Source of the DNA: Mucilaginibacter saanensis
GTDB lineage: Bacteria; Bacteroidota; Bacteroidia; Sphingobacteriales; Sphingobacteriaceae
Assembly (NCBI RefSeq): GCF_014200575.1
Contig: NZ_JACHBZ010000009.1
Location: forward strand, 120,242-184,241
Reading direction: 5' to 3'
DNA length: 64,000 nucleotides
Each line of letters opens with the position of its first letter. The first letter of the stretch is position 1. Positions 6,654 to 16,161 of the stretch are shown in pieces. Below the pieces are notes generated by a model, which was given only the letters and a program-made list of their open reading frames with translations, had not been told where the DNA came from and did not search any database. A program made the position numbers and the translations under genes.

Positions 6654-7847
6654 TCAGCTCACTAAACCCGGTACAGCTACCATTTCGTTCACATCTTCCT
6701 GGTAGTTTACACCTGGCACTTCAAAGCCAAACAGGTTCATGAAATCAGTATGGTAACCTTTCAGATCGCCCAATTGAGCTAAGTTTTCTGTGGTTGATTG
6801 TAACCATAGTTCGGCTATTTTGGCTTGTATATCCGGGCGCATTTCCCAGTCGTCAACCCTGATGCGGCCTTCAGCATCGGTAGGTATTTCGCCGCCGGTA
6901 TACAGGCGTTGTTCAAATAAGCGCTGTATCTGCTCAATACAACCCTCATGTATGCCTTCTGCCTTCATGAGCTTATAAAGCAACGATATATATAGCGGAA
7001 TAACCGGTATAGCAGAACTTGCCTGGGTTACCAGTGCTTTGTTTACTGATACCAGCGCTTTACCATTAATATCTTTTAATTTTTCGCTGATATGTTTTGC
7101 GGTAGTCTCCAGGTGGTCTTTGGCCCGGCCGATAGTGCCTTTACGGTACACTTTTTCGGTAACTGCGGGGCCAATGTAGGAGTAAGCGACGGTGATCGCA
7201 CCATCGGCAAGTACACCTGCAGCCTTAAGGTCGTTAATCCAGAATTGCCAGTCCTCGCCACCCATTACGGCCACGGTGTTAGCTATTTCTTCGTCATTAG
7301 CCGGGTTAATGGAAATTTCAGATACTACGCCGGTATGAAAATCAACCGTTTTGTTAGTAAATACTTCGCCTATTGGTTTTAATACTGAGTTATGGGTGAT
7401 CCCTGTTTTAGGGTTAGTACGGCGCGGCGAAGCCAGGCTGTAGATCACCAGGTCAACCTGACCCAGGTCGGCTTTAATCAGCTCAATGGTTTTTTGTTTG
7501 ATCTCGTCAGAAAAAGCATCACCATTAATACTTTTGGCATATAAACCGGCATCATGAGCCTGTTTTTCAAAAGCGGCGGTATTGTACCATCCGGCTGATG
7601 CTGGTTTGCCTGCGGCAGGTGGTTTTTCAAAATAAACACCCACAGTTGCGGCTCCTGAACCAAATGCGCTGGTAATTCTGGAAGCCAGGCCAAAACCTGT
7701 TGATGCACCAATGATCAGCGCTTTTTTTGTGCCCTCGGGGGTGTTTTTTGATTTAACGTAATTGATCTGGTTTAGTACGTTTTGCTCGCAGCCTTTAGGA
7801 TGTGTAGTTAAACAAATAAAGCCGCGTATTCTTGGTTCAATGATCAT
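6654..7847 (-). CDS. fabV: Enoyl-[ACP] reductase FabV (trans-2-enoyl-CoA reductase)
   Basis: The 397-residue product performs the last, NADH-dependent step of fatty-acid elongation. It has the family N-terminus with C-x-x-x-V (GCEQNVLNQI), the dinucleotide-binding segment ALIIGASTGFGLASRI and the characteristic wide-spaced catalytic tyrosine/lysine region (YSYIGPAVTEKVYRKGTIG). The C-terminal DDWEMRPDIQAKIAELW and LFGFEVPGVNYQEDV are also typical. The length matches the FabV class (about 400 residues, longer than FabI). FabV enzymes are generally triclosan-tolerant. The gene appears monocistronic with its own strong terminator. Confidence 0.96.
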   Translation of the reverse strand: MIIEPRIRGFICLTTHPKGCEQNVLNQINYVKSKNTPEGTKKALIIGASTGFGLASRITSAFGSGAATVGVYFEKPPAAGKPASAGWYNTAAFEKQAHDAGLYAKSINGDAFSDEIKQKTIELIKADLGQVDLVIYSLASPRRTNPKTGITHNSVLKPIGEVFTNKTVDFHTGVVSEISINPANDEEIANTVAVMGGEDWQFWINDLKAAGVLADGAITVAYSYIGPAVTEKVYRKGTIGRAKDHLETTAKHISEKLKDINGKALVSVNKALVTQASSAIPVIPLYISLLYKLMKAEGIHEGCIEQIQRLFEQRLYTGGEIPTDAEGRIRVDDWEMRPDIQAKIAELWLQSTTENLAQLGDLKGYHTDFMNLFGFEVPGVNYQEDVNEMVAVPGLVS

Positions 7848-7930
7848 AAATGCAAAATTGATTTAAACAAATTTGGGGCATATATAAGCAAACTTTTCTA
7901 AAATGTGTTTAAGGAGTATGAAAAACCTGA

Positions 7931-9778
7931 TTACTGGCTAATCACATTCCCGCTTATATCCACCTGGCTGCAACCCTTAAACTCCAGCATATCGTTAATA
8001 GCTACTGGTTTGGCGCTCTGTATGTTATTGTTGATGAACCGGATACCGGAAGTGCTTTTGGCCGATAAGGCTTTTACATCCTGTAAATTAAAACGATTAT
8101 TACTGATAGTTACGTTTTGATGTACAGGCCCGTTTGCCACCGTATTTTCAGGGCAAAAGGTGATAACCGGTTCCCCGCATTGGTCAAACTGATTATGGGT
8201 AATGAGGACGTTTTTTACCCCGCCCGACTCATACCAGCTTGCTGCATCATCGGCTATTGATATAGCGCTCATGTGCGTATGCAGGAACAAATTCTTTTCA
8301 ATCACTACCCTGCGTCTGCTGGTAACCAATAGTCCGCGGGTAGGTATTCTGGCTATCGTATCATCGTGTATCCAAACCTGTGGTGTCCAGGTTACGTTTT
8401 CAATTACGTCTGTAGGGTTTATATGCGCAGGTACGTTGTTTTTTAGCAGTAGTAAAAAATCTTTGTCGTTTATTTTCTGAACATTTAAAACTACGTTGCT
8501 GCCGTATTCCCGCAGGCTTTCGGCATGTATAAAGGCTATGCTATCGCCGGGAGCAAAAGCGTCAAAACCATAAGTTTGATTGTGCATGAACCTTACTGTT
8601 ACCTGCCGGGGTTTCGGGCTGCTTATAACCCGCAGATAAGTACCGTGAACATTTATGGCATCGTCATTAGCGCCGGAGAGATACGAATTGCTGATCTCGA
8701 TTTTTCCGCTACACCCCGAAAAATGCAGAATATCTGCCCAGGCAGCGCAGGTGCGCCCTGATGCAGGATCGGGCCTCACACTGATGTGATTCATGCTGAT
8801 GTTTTGGCAAAACTGACTTACCACCCCCATACCATGCATAAAATAAATATGTATGTTTTTAAGGCTGATTTTTTTGCTGCGCTGCATAAATATGCCGCTG
8901 CAATCGCGTGTTACATCGCGGTTTTGATAGGTCAGTCCGGATTTAAAACCGGGGTTGTTTTTGAAATAGGCCCGCACCATATTATTACCGGTTTGGGCAT
9001 ATTTAATGTTCTCTACCGCAATTTCGGTTCGCTGCAGATCGCCGGTTTGCAGGTCAATCACCTGCCATAGCGAAACAGGCGCATGGTGCCAGCCTTCGCC
9101 CTCCCAGGTAAGCAGGCTATCTTTAATGCTGTATTTAGAATCCGGGTGTATTTTCAGATCAGCGAAATTTGCGGCAACGCTGGTCACCTGCAGCTCAGAT
9201 ACCGTCGGCCGGTAATAATCATAGCTAATACCGCTTACGCTGATGTTTTGACTATGGTCAATACAGGTTTCAATCATTTTACCTCTAAGTACAATTTTGG
9301 CACCTGGAGCTTTTAAATCAACAAAGGCGCAATTGTTTATATATAATGCAACGGCTTTTAAAGCAAAGGGCTTATCGTTAGTGTTTGATATATTGAATTG
9401 CTTCTTAAAAGCCTTTTCCGGGTAAAAGTTATAATTGCCGGCAGCAAAGTTTACGCTTACATGTGCCGTGCTGTTACCGCGCGCTGCCAATACTAACGAC
9501 TCATTAAAATCGCCGGGCGCAAGTATTTCTACCTTATCGCCAGCGGCAAGTAGTAGTTTATTAATTGGGTTAAAAGTTTTCCAGGGCTTTTTTATATTGG
9601 TTCCCGAATTTTGGTCATCCCCGCTTTGAGGGTTAATATAGTATGCCGTTTTACCAGGAGATCGTTGGCGGTTAGCATACGCAGGATAAGATGATTGGTT
9701 AACCTGCGCCAATGCTGTATTGTACCCGTTTGCCAGTAAGGCTAATGCCCCAAAAAGCAATTGATATTTTCTTTTCAT
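7931..9778 (-). CDS. Exported parallel beta-helix glycosidase, GH110-type alpha-1,3-galactosidase
   Basis: The 615-residue product has a signal peptide (residues 1-24, ending ALAQ). The body is a right-handed beta-helix: AYYINPQSGDDQNSGTNIKKP near residue 47 is the usual start of such domains. Regions such as SGANDDAINVHGTYLRV, a GFDAF..GDSI.F segment, IPTRGLLVTSRRRVVIEKN and SWYESGGVKNVLITHNQFDQ match what I know of family GH110, which removes terminal alpha-1,3-galactose from blood-group B-like glycans. Length also fits. The physical substrate here is not known. No SusC/SusD pair is adjacent, so it is not in a classical utilisation locus. It lies 83 bp upstream of fabV on the same strand. 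Confidence 0.8.
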   Translation of the reverse strand: MKRKYQLLFGALALLANGYNTALAQVNQSSYPAYANRQRSPGKTAYYINPQSGDDQNSGTNIKKPWKTFNPINKLLLAAGDKVEILAPGDFNESLVLAARGNSTAHVSVNFAAGNYNFYPEKAFKKQFNISNTNDKPFALKAVALYINNCAFVDLKAPGAKIVLRGKMIETCIDHSQNISVSGISYDYYRPTVSELQVTSVAANFADLKIHPDSKYSIKDSLLTWEGEGWHHAPVSLWQVIDLQTGDLQRTEIAVENIKYAQTGNNMVRAYFKNNPGFKSGLTYQNRDVTRDCSGIFMQRSKKISLKNIHIYFMHGMGVVSQFCQNISMNHISVRPDPASGRTCAAWADILHFSGCSGKIEISNSYLSGANDDAINVHGTYLRVISSPKPRQVTVRFMHNQTYGFDAFAPGDSIAFIHAESLREYGSNVVLNVQKINDKDFLLLLKNNVPAHINPTDVIENVTWTPQVWIHDDTIARIPTRGLLVTSRRRVVIEKNLFLHTHMSAISIADDAASWYESGGVKNVLITHNQFDQCGEPVITFCPENTVANGPVHQNVTISNNRFNLQDVKALSAKSTSGIRFINNNIQSAKPVAINDMLEFKGCSQVDISGNVISQ

Positions 9779-9793
9779 AAAGTGAAGAAAAGT

Positions 9794-9827
9794 ATAAAAA
9801 AATAACGATGGGGCAAAATGCTCATCG
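9794..9827 (-). terminator. Probable terminator after the frameshifted methyltransferase
   Basis: On the minus strand, CGATG...CATCG with inner GCA/TGC pairs (9806-9827) is followed by TTATTTTTTTA. It lies between the methyltransferase stop and the glycosidase start. The stem has a mismatch and a bulge. Confidence 0.55.
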
Positions 9828-9865
9828 CTATAAAATCCTCGTCGGTGTAACTGATTTAAACAGGA

Positions 9866-10769
9866 TTATTTAGCATAGGGGTTTTTAGGGATGTTAACCA
9901 AATGATAACCATCAGACCGGAGCTGTTTTAAGGTAATATCATCAGGCACCTGTTTAAAAACAATGGCTGATAACACCTGCCCCGGAGTAATTTTAAGCCA
10001 CACTAAAACATCAAGTAATTGCTTTTTTATCCGCAATAAAAGGAATTTACGGCTTTTGGAGGTGGTAGTTATGTTTGCAGCCTCTTTAAAATAAAAATTG
10101 GGATTGATCCGCTTAAAGGCTACCATGGGCAGGTTAAGCCCGGCGGCAAACTTTTCAAATTCCCTTTCAGATACTTTATAAACAAAATTCCCAACAGGTT
10201 CAAAGGAGAAGCGGTTTCTCCATACTTTATTGAGCAGTTTACTTTTTGATGCCAGCACATTGCTGAGCCCTAATAATAGCGGCATTTTTGAAACCGGGTC
10301 ATGTGGTTCAATTACAACCATTGCTTTTTTTGCCACGCGTATCATTTCGTACAAAGCAGCGTAGGGCCTCGGAAAGTGATGGGTATGATTCCTTACAAAG
10401 CACATAGTCAAATTCATTATCCTTGAAGGATAGTTTTTCTGCATTTTCTGCCGCATATTCCTGTATAATCTGATGGGCCTTGGCCACCTCCAAAAAGTTG
10501 GGATTAAGATCAGTAGCCAGCACGTTATTCTGCTTGCTTAAAATATATTGGGCGTCAAAGCCATAAGCATCACCAACGGTGAGCCAGTTTTGGGCCGGTT
10601 GCATTAATAAAGGGTCAAGGCATTTGAAAAACTGCATTTGCAACCAATTGGAAACCGTATGTGTACCGGCCAGTTTTACTTTAAGATAATGGTTAACCTT
10701 TGATTCCCTTGTCGGGAAAAGTTGGTTATACCAGTCTGTATGCTGGTTATAACTTTGTTGCTGATACAT
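9866..10769 (-). pseudogene. SAM-dependent methyltransferase interrupted by a 1-base frameshift
   Basis: Two minus-strand frames together make one class I methyltransferase. The upstream frame (10769 to about 10380) starts MYQQQSYNQHTDWYNQLFP and contains the SAM site (WLTVGDAYGFDAQYIL, ATDLNPNFLEVAK, FKDNEFDYVLCKES). The second frame continues YHHFPRPYAALYEMIRVAKK and runs to the stop at 9866. The frames join correctly if one C is removed from the CCC at minus-strand 10383-10381 (ggg on the plus strand), giving E-S-Y-H-H-F-P-R-P. This is a +1 insertion in a short homopolymer, so either a recent inactivating mutation or a sequencing error. The intact product would be about 300 residues. The neighbouring methyltransferase is a distant paralogue. 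Confidence 0.85.
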
Positions 10770-10827
10770 GAAACATGCGCTTGTTTTTATACAGGTTAGA
10801 GGAAGTGTTGTGATAAACTACGAACAA

Positions 10828-11631
10828 TTAATGCTTTTTAAGAACGTAAAAAACACTCTGGGGCGCTATACGCTGCAGTTTACGTGTGGCATGGTACTGT
10901 AAATTCCGGCTGAATATTTTTGATAACCATTTGTCTAACAACACATAGCTTTTAAAGGTATATATAGGGTGTTTGGAGAGTTTGATCCATATACGCTGAA
11001 AAAACGCAGTCATGGTAAAGCATAGGCCTTCGTTTATAATTTGCAAAGGGTATTGTGCTAAAATATTCCTGAAAATATTTAAGGGAATCCCTCTTTCATT
11101 GGTTGTTAAGCCATTTCGTGGTTTTGTCCAGTCGCCCATTGAAATAACAGGCTCACGTATAAGTATATAACCACCTTTTTTGGTAACCCGGTACAATTCT
11201 GAAATTACATAAGAAACGTTAGGGATATGGTGCAGTGTACCGAGCGATGTTACGAGGTCAAAGTAACCATCGGGATAATTGATCGTTCCTGAAATTTCGG
11301 GTGTGGTATACACGGGTTTGATATGGCCAACCTTTTCAGATCGTAAATTGTCAGATGGCTCAATAATATGTAAATGATCAATCTGGTCAATAATTACATC
11401 AAACTCGTGCCCCCAGGCCGCTCCTAATCCCAGTGCATTATTAAAGTATTTATCCTTTAAATAACTAAAGCCATGTAAGTTATTTAAGGCGTGATAGCCG
11501 TACTGGTATGTTTCTGCATTTTTACTTCCAAGGTTGGCATACGCTTCCTTTTCCTTGTTGTACCAGTCTGCTATCTGGTCAATAGTAAAATCATCGCCGA
11601 ATAATGCCTTGCCGTTCAGGTATGAATTCAT
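10828..11631 (-). CDS. Class I SAM-dependent methyltransferase
   Basis: The preferred start is the ATG at 11631 (MNSYLNGKALFGDDFTIDQI); the frame is open to 11733, but that extension looks like a hydrophobic artefact. The 267-residue product has an unusual motif I (NALGLGAAWGHEFDVI), an acidic motif after strand 2 (LHIIEPSD) and the methyltransferase_11 post-motif YFDLVTSLGTLHHIPNVSYV, then ELYRVTKKGGYILIREP. These are typical of small-molecule or glycan methyltransferases. It lies 58 bp upstream of the frameshifted methyltransferase, probably in the same operon. The substrate cannot be deduced. Confidence 0.85.
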   Translation of the reverse strand: MNSYLNGKALFGDDFTIDQIADWYNKEKEAYANLGSKNAETYQYGYHALNNLHGFSYLKDKYFNNALGLGAAWGHEFDVIIDQIDHLHIIEPSDNLRSEKVGHIKPVYTTPEISGTINYPDGYFDLVTSLGTLHHIPNVSYVISELYRVTKKGGYILIREPVISMGDWTKPRNGLTTNERGIPLNIFRNILAQYPLQIINEGLCFTMTAFFQRIWIKLSKHPIYTFKSYVLLDKWLSKIFSRNLQYHATRKLQRIAPQSVFYVLKKH

Positions 11632-11811
11632 AAAACTATGGGTTAATTTGATGATATTACGCTGCAGCAAACCAAAACGCTGGGTAAAAACCGGGCAAAA
11701 AAATAATATTAAAAAAAGTATAAAAAAGTTCAATTTTAACCCAGCGTTTTCATCCCGGCCTGCGTAATCAGGTATAGGAAACTATGGATACTAATACTCT
11801 TATCATACTGA

Positions 11812-12399
11812 ATGAACCTATTTGCTAAGCAGGATGAGCGACTTGTTAAGGGTTGCAAGCTCAACGATCGGCAGGCGCAGGAGGGTTTATATAAACTATT
11901 TTACGCCGAAATGCTTAGGCTGTGTTACCGTTACCTGAAGTCGGACGATCTGGCTATGGAAGCGCTTAATGCAGGATTTTTAAAAGTGTTTCAAAACATT
12001 AGCGCTTTTGAGCCCAAAAAAGGTGAGTTGGGTGCATGGATACGAACCATCATGGTCAGAACATGTATTGACTTAGGCCGCAAGGAAGCTAAATTTAATG
12101 AAATAGGCGAAGGCCGGGATGATAGTGAGGCTATTTTTATTACACCGGAAGCGCTTGACAAATTATTTGCAGCGGACCTGTTAAAAGCTGTACGTACTTT
12201 ACCGGCGGCTACACAACTGGTGTTCAACTTATCGGTAATAGAGGGGTATTCACATAAAGAGATAGGAGAGCAATTACTGATCAGTGAAAGCACATCAAGA
12301 TGGCATTTGTCTGAAGCTAAAAAGCAATTACGGGCGATGCTTGATCAACCATATAAAAGTGTTATTGAACCAACTGAAAATAAAAACAAAAAGGCATGA
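11812..12399 (+). CDS. ECF-type RNA polymerase sigma factor
   Basis: This 195-residue sigma-70 family protein has region 2 at about 25-95 (LYKLFYAEMLRLCYRYLKSD, then FLKVFQNISAFEPKKGELGA and WIRTIMVRTCID). Region 4 lies at about 125-175 (LPAATQLVFNLSVIEGYSHK and EIGEQLLISESTSRWHLSEA), a clear helix-turn-helix. It lacks region 3, as ECF factors do. Its stop codon overlaps the start of the next gene (ATGA), which suggests translational coupling. The next protein has a cytoplasmic segment and membrane anchor, so it is a candidate anti-sigma or sensor partner. Confidence 0.93.
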   Translation: MNLFAKQDERLVKGCKLNDRQAQEGLYKLFYAEMLRLCYRYLKSDDLAMEALNAGFLKVFQNISAFEPKKGELGAWIRTIMVRTCIDLGRKEAKFNEIGEGRDDSEAIFITPEALDKLFAADLLKAVRTLPAATQLVFNLSVIEGYSHKEIGEQLLISESTSRWHLSEAKKQLRAMLDQPYKSVIEPTENKNKKA

Positions 12400-13850
12400 A
12401 AAATTCAGCATGGTATCATAAACTTTGGCGCCAGAAGCTTGATAAGCTGCCTGTTAAGCAAGATGCAGGTGCAGCCTGGGCCAATATGAAGGGGATGCTT
12501 GATAAAAGCATGCCTGTGAGTGGTGTGACCGCGCGTCCGGTTAAGCCGTTGGGTGCAAAACTGAGCTCACTTTTAACTTATATTGTACCGGTAGCGGCCA
12601 TATTGGGTACAGGAGTTTACTTTTTACAGCTAAAACATAAAACAAATAAACCACATCAACCTAAGCATAAGGTAGAGGTGAGTAGTTTCAGGGATAGTTT
12701 AATTAAAACAGACAGTTTAGCTAAAGATAGTTTATCTGCTCAAAAAGTATTAAGCGATACAAACGATGTTCAATTTTCAGGTTCGCCGGTTAATCAACTG
12801 GCGCCGGGCTTGGTTAATTCAGGTATCAAAGTAAATAAGCAGCAAGGGCAGGCTGCCATTTTGCAGCAGGCAACGCAGGCTCAACAATCCGGAAATGTAG
12901 TTTATCAATCCAATACATCTTTTAGCAATGCACCTAAAAATGGTGGTGGATACGCTTTTCTTGCCCCTGCTCAACAGATAACTAATGTTACATATACACA
13001 TCAGGAGGCAAGCAATATAGCGATGCAGTCAGCTGGCTTTGAATTAGTAAATTCTGACCAGCCAAACAGCGCTGCGCTTACTCAACAACAATTAAACAAG
13101 GGCACGACCAGTTCAGTGGATAATGCCAATCAGTCTGCAACTAACGTTAAAAATTCCGGTAAAACTACTGATGGTGAAAAAGCGGGTACATTAATTAAGG
13201 TTAATAAAAATAAGGCAGGTGTTTTTAAGGCAAAAAAGGCATCAGGAAAAAGGTTGCCGGCCGATCTGCATACGCCGCCTTATAATTATGGGCTTGAATT
13301 TGGTTTTAATACAGGTGGGGGTAATAATAACTTGTATTTTGGGGTATTCGGCACGTATGCTTTAACTCCAAGATGGCTGGTTAATGCGGGATTCAGATTC
13401 AACGGTACCAGGCAATTTTCTAAAGAATACAGCCATCCCAGCTATTACAAGCCCGATTCATTACCGCCGTTTAAGGTTATTGATGCCCCAAAAGTATGGG
13501 TAGCGGAAGTTCCTATTACTATGGAATACAAAGTTTCCAGATTGATCAGTATAAAAGCAGGCCCGGTTATCAGTCTTGCAATAAAGCAATCAACCAGCGG
13601 CAGTAGTTTGGTAGTTTCTGATAGACGGGATACACTTAATAATAGCAAACAGATCAACGCAATTATAGCAGGCAGCACGGTTAGTAAGGTAAATGTTGGG
13701 TTTACCGGCGGTGTAAGCTTCCATTTCAGGCGGTTTGATATTGATGGGCGATACCAGATGATGACACCTTATAAATTAAGCAGCGATTTAGGATCATACC
13801 GCAAAAGCAACCAAACATTCCAGGTAGGCATTGGATACCGGTTTAAGTAA
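12396..13850 (+). CDS. Membrane-anchored protein with C-terminal outer-membrane-type beta-barrel, coupled to ECF sigma factor
   Basis: This 484-residue product overlaps the sigma factor stop by four bases. Residues 1-60 look cytoplasmic, with W-R-Q-K-L-D and AWANMKGMLDKSMP, a motif often seen in Bacteroidota proteins paired with sigma factors. One membrane span follows (about 61-80, LLTYIVPVAAILGTGVYFLQL in part). About 210 residues are low-complexity Gln/Asn/Ser-rich linker. From about 295 to the end, alternating strands resemble a small outer-membrane barrel and finish FQVGIGYRFK, an aromatic C-terminal strand. If both anchors are real the protein would cross the whole envelope. The regulatory role is inferred from gene order and the N-terminal segment. 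Confidence 0.75.
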   Translation: MKNSAWYHKLWRQKLDKLPVKQDAGAAWANMKGMLDKSMPVSGVTARPVKPLGAKLSSLLTYIVPVAAILGTGVYFLQLKHKTNKPHQPKHKVEVSSFRDSLIKTDSLAKDSLSAQKVLSDTNDVQFSGSPVNQLAPGLVNSGIKVNKQQGQAAILQQATQAQQSGNVVYQSNTSFSNAPKNGGGYAFLAPAQQITNVTYTHQEASNIAMQSAGFELVNSDQPNSAALTQQQLNKGTTSSVDNANQSATNVKNSGKTTDGEKAGTLIKVNKNKAGVFKAKKASGKRLPADLHTPPYNYGLEFGFNTGGGNNNLYFGVFGTYALTPRWLVNAGFRFNGTRQFSKEYSHPSYYKPDSLPPFKVIDAPKVWVAEVPITMEYKVSRLISIKAGPVISLAIKQSTSGSSLVVSDRRDTLNNSKQINAIIAGSTVSKVNVGFTGGVSFHFRRFDIDGRYQMMTPYKLSSDLGSYRKSNQTFQVGIGYRFK

Positions 13851-13870
13851 CGGCGTAATTATTAAATAGA

Positions 13871-13907
13871 AAAAAGCGATGAGTGTTTTAATCTCATCGC
13901 CTTTTTT
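13871..13907. terminator. Bidirectional terminator
   Basis: GCGATGAG (13876-13883) and CTCATCGC (13893-13900) form a perfect stem with A-run on the left and T-run on the right, so it can act on both converging transcripts (barrel gene and M1 peptidase). Confidence 0.9.
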
Positions 13908-13923
13908 CATCGGGTTGGTTTTA

Positions 13924-15888
13924 TTAATTTTCCTTGTACGTGTTGTTTTTCAGATCAACATCTGGCAGTTCATGCTCAGGGTCAATCTCCATGCTTTTTA
14001 TGGCTGATGTACATGGATATTTAAATGTCCATACGCCACCACGCTGCCAGATATTTACAGGCAGGTGAATGGTTTCTGATAAGCCGTTGGCTTGTATGAT
14101 CTTAAGATCAACCGGCATAGCCATTTTTTCTTTATTGGTAAGGGTAATCATAGCGCCGTTGGCAGCATTGTCATTGATGTATTTTACAGAGGTGATAGCC
14201 TGGTCAAGTTTCCAGGTGGTAAAGAACCATGGTTTCCAGAACCAGTTCAGATCCTCGCCGGCAGCATCATTCATCGCCCTGAAAAGATCATAAGGCAGCG
14301 GATGTTTAAATGCCCAGTGTTTAATGTACTCGCGGAATGCATAATCAAAACGATCAGGGCCAAGCACCACGTTGCGCAGCATATCCAAACCCAGTGCGGT
14401 TTTGTTATAGTACTGACCATAATCGTTTAAACCTATAGCTTCGGGAGCTGTCATCAACGGGTCTTTACTGTTCCTGAAAGATGCCAGTGTATTTTGGGCT
14501 TGTTTACCTGCTTCGTCATACTCGCCTTTATTAAACTGCTGGCTGGCGTATTCATTAATAAAGGTGTTAAAACCTTCGTCCATCCACATGTATTTACGCT
14601 CATTTGAGCCTACAATCATCGGGAACCAGTTATGGCCAATTTCGTGCGTAACATCACCCCAAAGTTGTCCTTTTTTTAAATTACTCAGGCAAAATATAGC
14701 TCCGGGATACTCCATACCCAGGGCCACGCCTGATACGTTTACCGCGGAGTTCCATGGATATTCAAAGTAAGCTTTGGAATATATTTCCATGCTGTTTTTC
14801 AAATACTCGGTTGAGCGCCCCCAGGCATCATCGCCGGCACTTTCAACAGGGTAGGCCGACATGGCAATACCCTTACGGCCCGATGGGAAGTTTACCTGTG
14901 CAGCATCCCATATAAATGCATTTGATGCACCCCAGGCAATGTCACGGCTATTCTCCATTTTAAAGTGCCAGGTTAAGGTGCCTTTAAACGGGCGTGTTGC
15001 CGCTTTACCAACTTCATTGGCTTTAATGATCATTTCGGTCTTGTCGCTGGTTTTTGCTTTGGCCAGTCTGCTCAATTGGGTGGCGCTAAGCACTTCTTCC
15101 GGGTTTTGCAGATCGCCGGAGCCAACTACCACCATGTTTGCAGGTGCGGTTATGTAATAGTCAAAGTTGCCGTATTCGCAGTAAAACTCACCAAGTCCCA
15201 TGTATGGCAGGGTGTTCCAGCCCTCTACATCGTCATAAACGCACATGCGGGGGTACCATTGGGCAATTTCGTATACGTAGCCTTGTTTAAACTTTTTACG
15301 ACCCATGCGGTCGGCGCCATAAAATGGAATAGCAAAATCATAATTGATCTTTATCGCTATTTTTTCGCCTTTACCATCAAGCGGTGTATTTAAACGCAAC
15401 TGCATACGCGCGTCGGTTATTACAGGGGTTATGGTACTGGTTTGGCCTTTGTAGGTAACGGTTACCGAGCCAATATGATAGCCGCCGCGACTAAATCCAC
15501 GCACATCGAAACGGTCGCCGGATACCGGTGTTGTTGCAGCTCCGCGCGAGTCGGGTTTGAACAGGTTTTGATCAAGCTGCAGCCATAAATAGTCAAGTTT
15601 ATCAGGGCTGTTATTGGTATAGTTAATGGTAACCTCGCCGGTTATGGTTGTATCGCGGCCTTCGTTCAGGGTAGCTTTTATCTGGTAATCGGCTCGGTTT
15701 TGCCAGTAGTCCGGAGATGGTTGTCCGCTGGCCGAGCGGGTACCACCACTTGTAACCGGCCAGGTAATAGGGCCAAATACATCCTGGTGGTTATATTTGA
15801 GTGTATCGGCAGTTTGCGCTGCCGCAGGTATAGCACTGGCTATTAAGCCCAGTGCGCAAAAAAGGTCGATCAGTTTAAAATAGCGCAT
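13924..15888 (-). CDS. Exported M1-family metallopeptidase
   Basis: The 654-residue product has a signal peptide ending about residue 24 (AIPAAAQ). The M1 catalytic region holds the zinc site HEIGHNW followed 18 residues later by E ([10 protein letters not shown]), preceded by the substrate motif [11 protein letters not shown] in place of the classical G-x-M-E-N. The N-terminal beta-sandwich is present (about 70-280), and the C-terminal alpha domain is short. It probably trims peptides in the periplasm. The GMEYPG variant is common in this Bacteroidota branch of M1, where aminopeptidase specificity is less certain. It is transcribed alone. Confidence 0.93.
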   Translation of the reverse strand: MRYFKLIDLFCALGLIASAIPAAAQTADTLKYNHQDVFGPITWPVTSGGTRSASGQPSPDYWQNRADYQIKATLNEGRDTTITGEVTINYTNNSPDKLDYLWLQLDQNLFKPDSRGAATTPVSGDRFDVRGFSRGGYHIGSVTVTYKGQTSTITPVITDARMQLRLNTPLDGKGEKIAIKINYDFAIPFYGADRMGRKKFKQGYVYEIAQWYPRMCVYDDVEGWNTLPYMGLGEFYCEYGNFDYYITAPANMVVVGSGDLQNPEEVLSATQLSRLAKAKTSDKTEMIIKANEVGKAATRPFKGTLTWHFKMENSRDIAWGASNAFIWDAAQVNFPSGRKGIAMSAYPVESAGDDAWGRSTEYLKNSMEIYSKAYFEYPWNSAVNVSGVALGMEYPGAIFCLSNLKKGQLWGDVTHEIGHNWFPMIVGSNERKYMWMDEGFNTFINEYASQQFNKGEYDEAGKQAQNTLASFRNSKDPLMTAPEAIGLNDYGQYYNKTALGLDMLRNVVLGPDRFDYAFREYIKHWAFKHPLPYDLFRAMNDAAGEDLNWFWKPWFFTTWKLDQAITSVKYINDNAANGAMITLTNKEKMAMPVDLKIIQANGLSETIHLPVNIWQRGGVWTFKYPCTSAIKSMEIDPEHELPDVDLKNNTYKEN

Positions 15889-16161
15889 TTGAGTTTTTAA
15901 TAATAAAGCCGCAAAGAAACCAAAATAATTTGTGAGTTTGGTAATTTGAATACTTAACTGATTGCAGATAAGTGAATTTATGTGCTTTTTTTCTCAAGGT
16001 AGTAGAAATGTTACTTAAATTCTCCGCCCAGCGCTGCAATGCAGAATGAGCTAATCCTTGCTTGGTAACTACATTTCCCGGCATAAAACTTTTCTAAATA
16101 ATTCCTATTTACCCCATGGCTGCAATTATATCCGCACCTTTGTAATCAAACAGCATATACT

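Noticed and set aside
10308..10456. Two independent overlapping genes instead of a frameshift
   Set aside because: The two translations complete one methyltransferase fold when one base is removed, and neither half is a complete domain.
15875..16084. 69-residue minus-strand frame upstream of the M1 peptidase
   Set aside because: Overlaps the peptidase start, has no recognisable feature and no start context.
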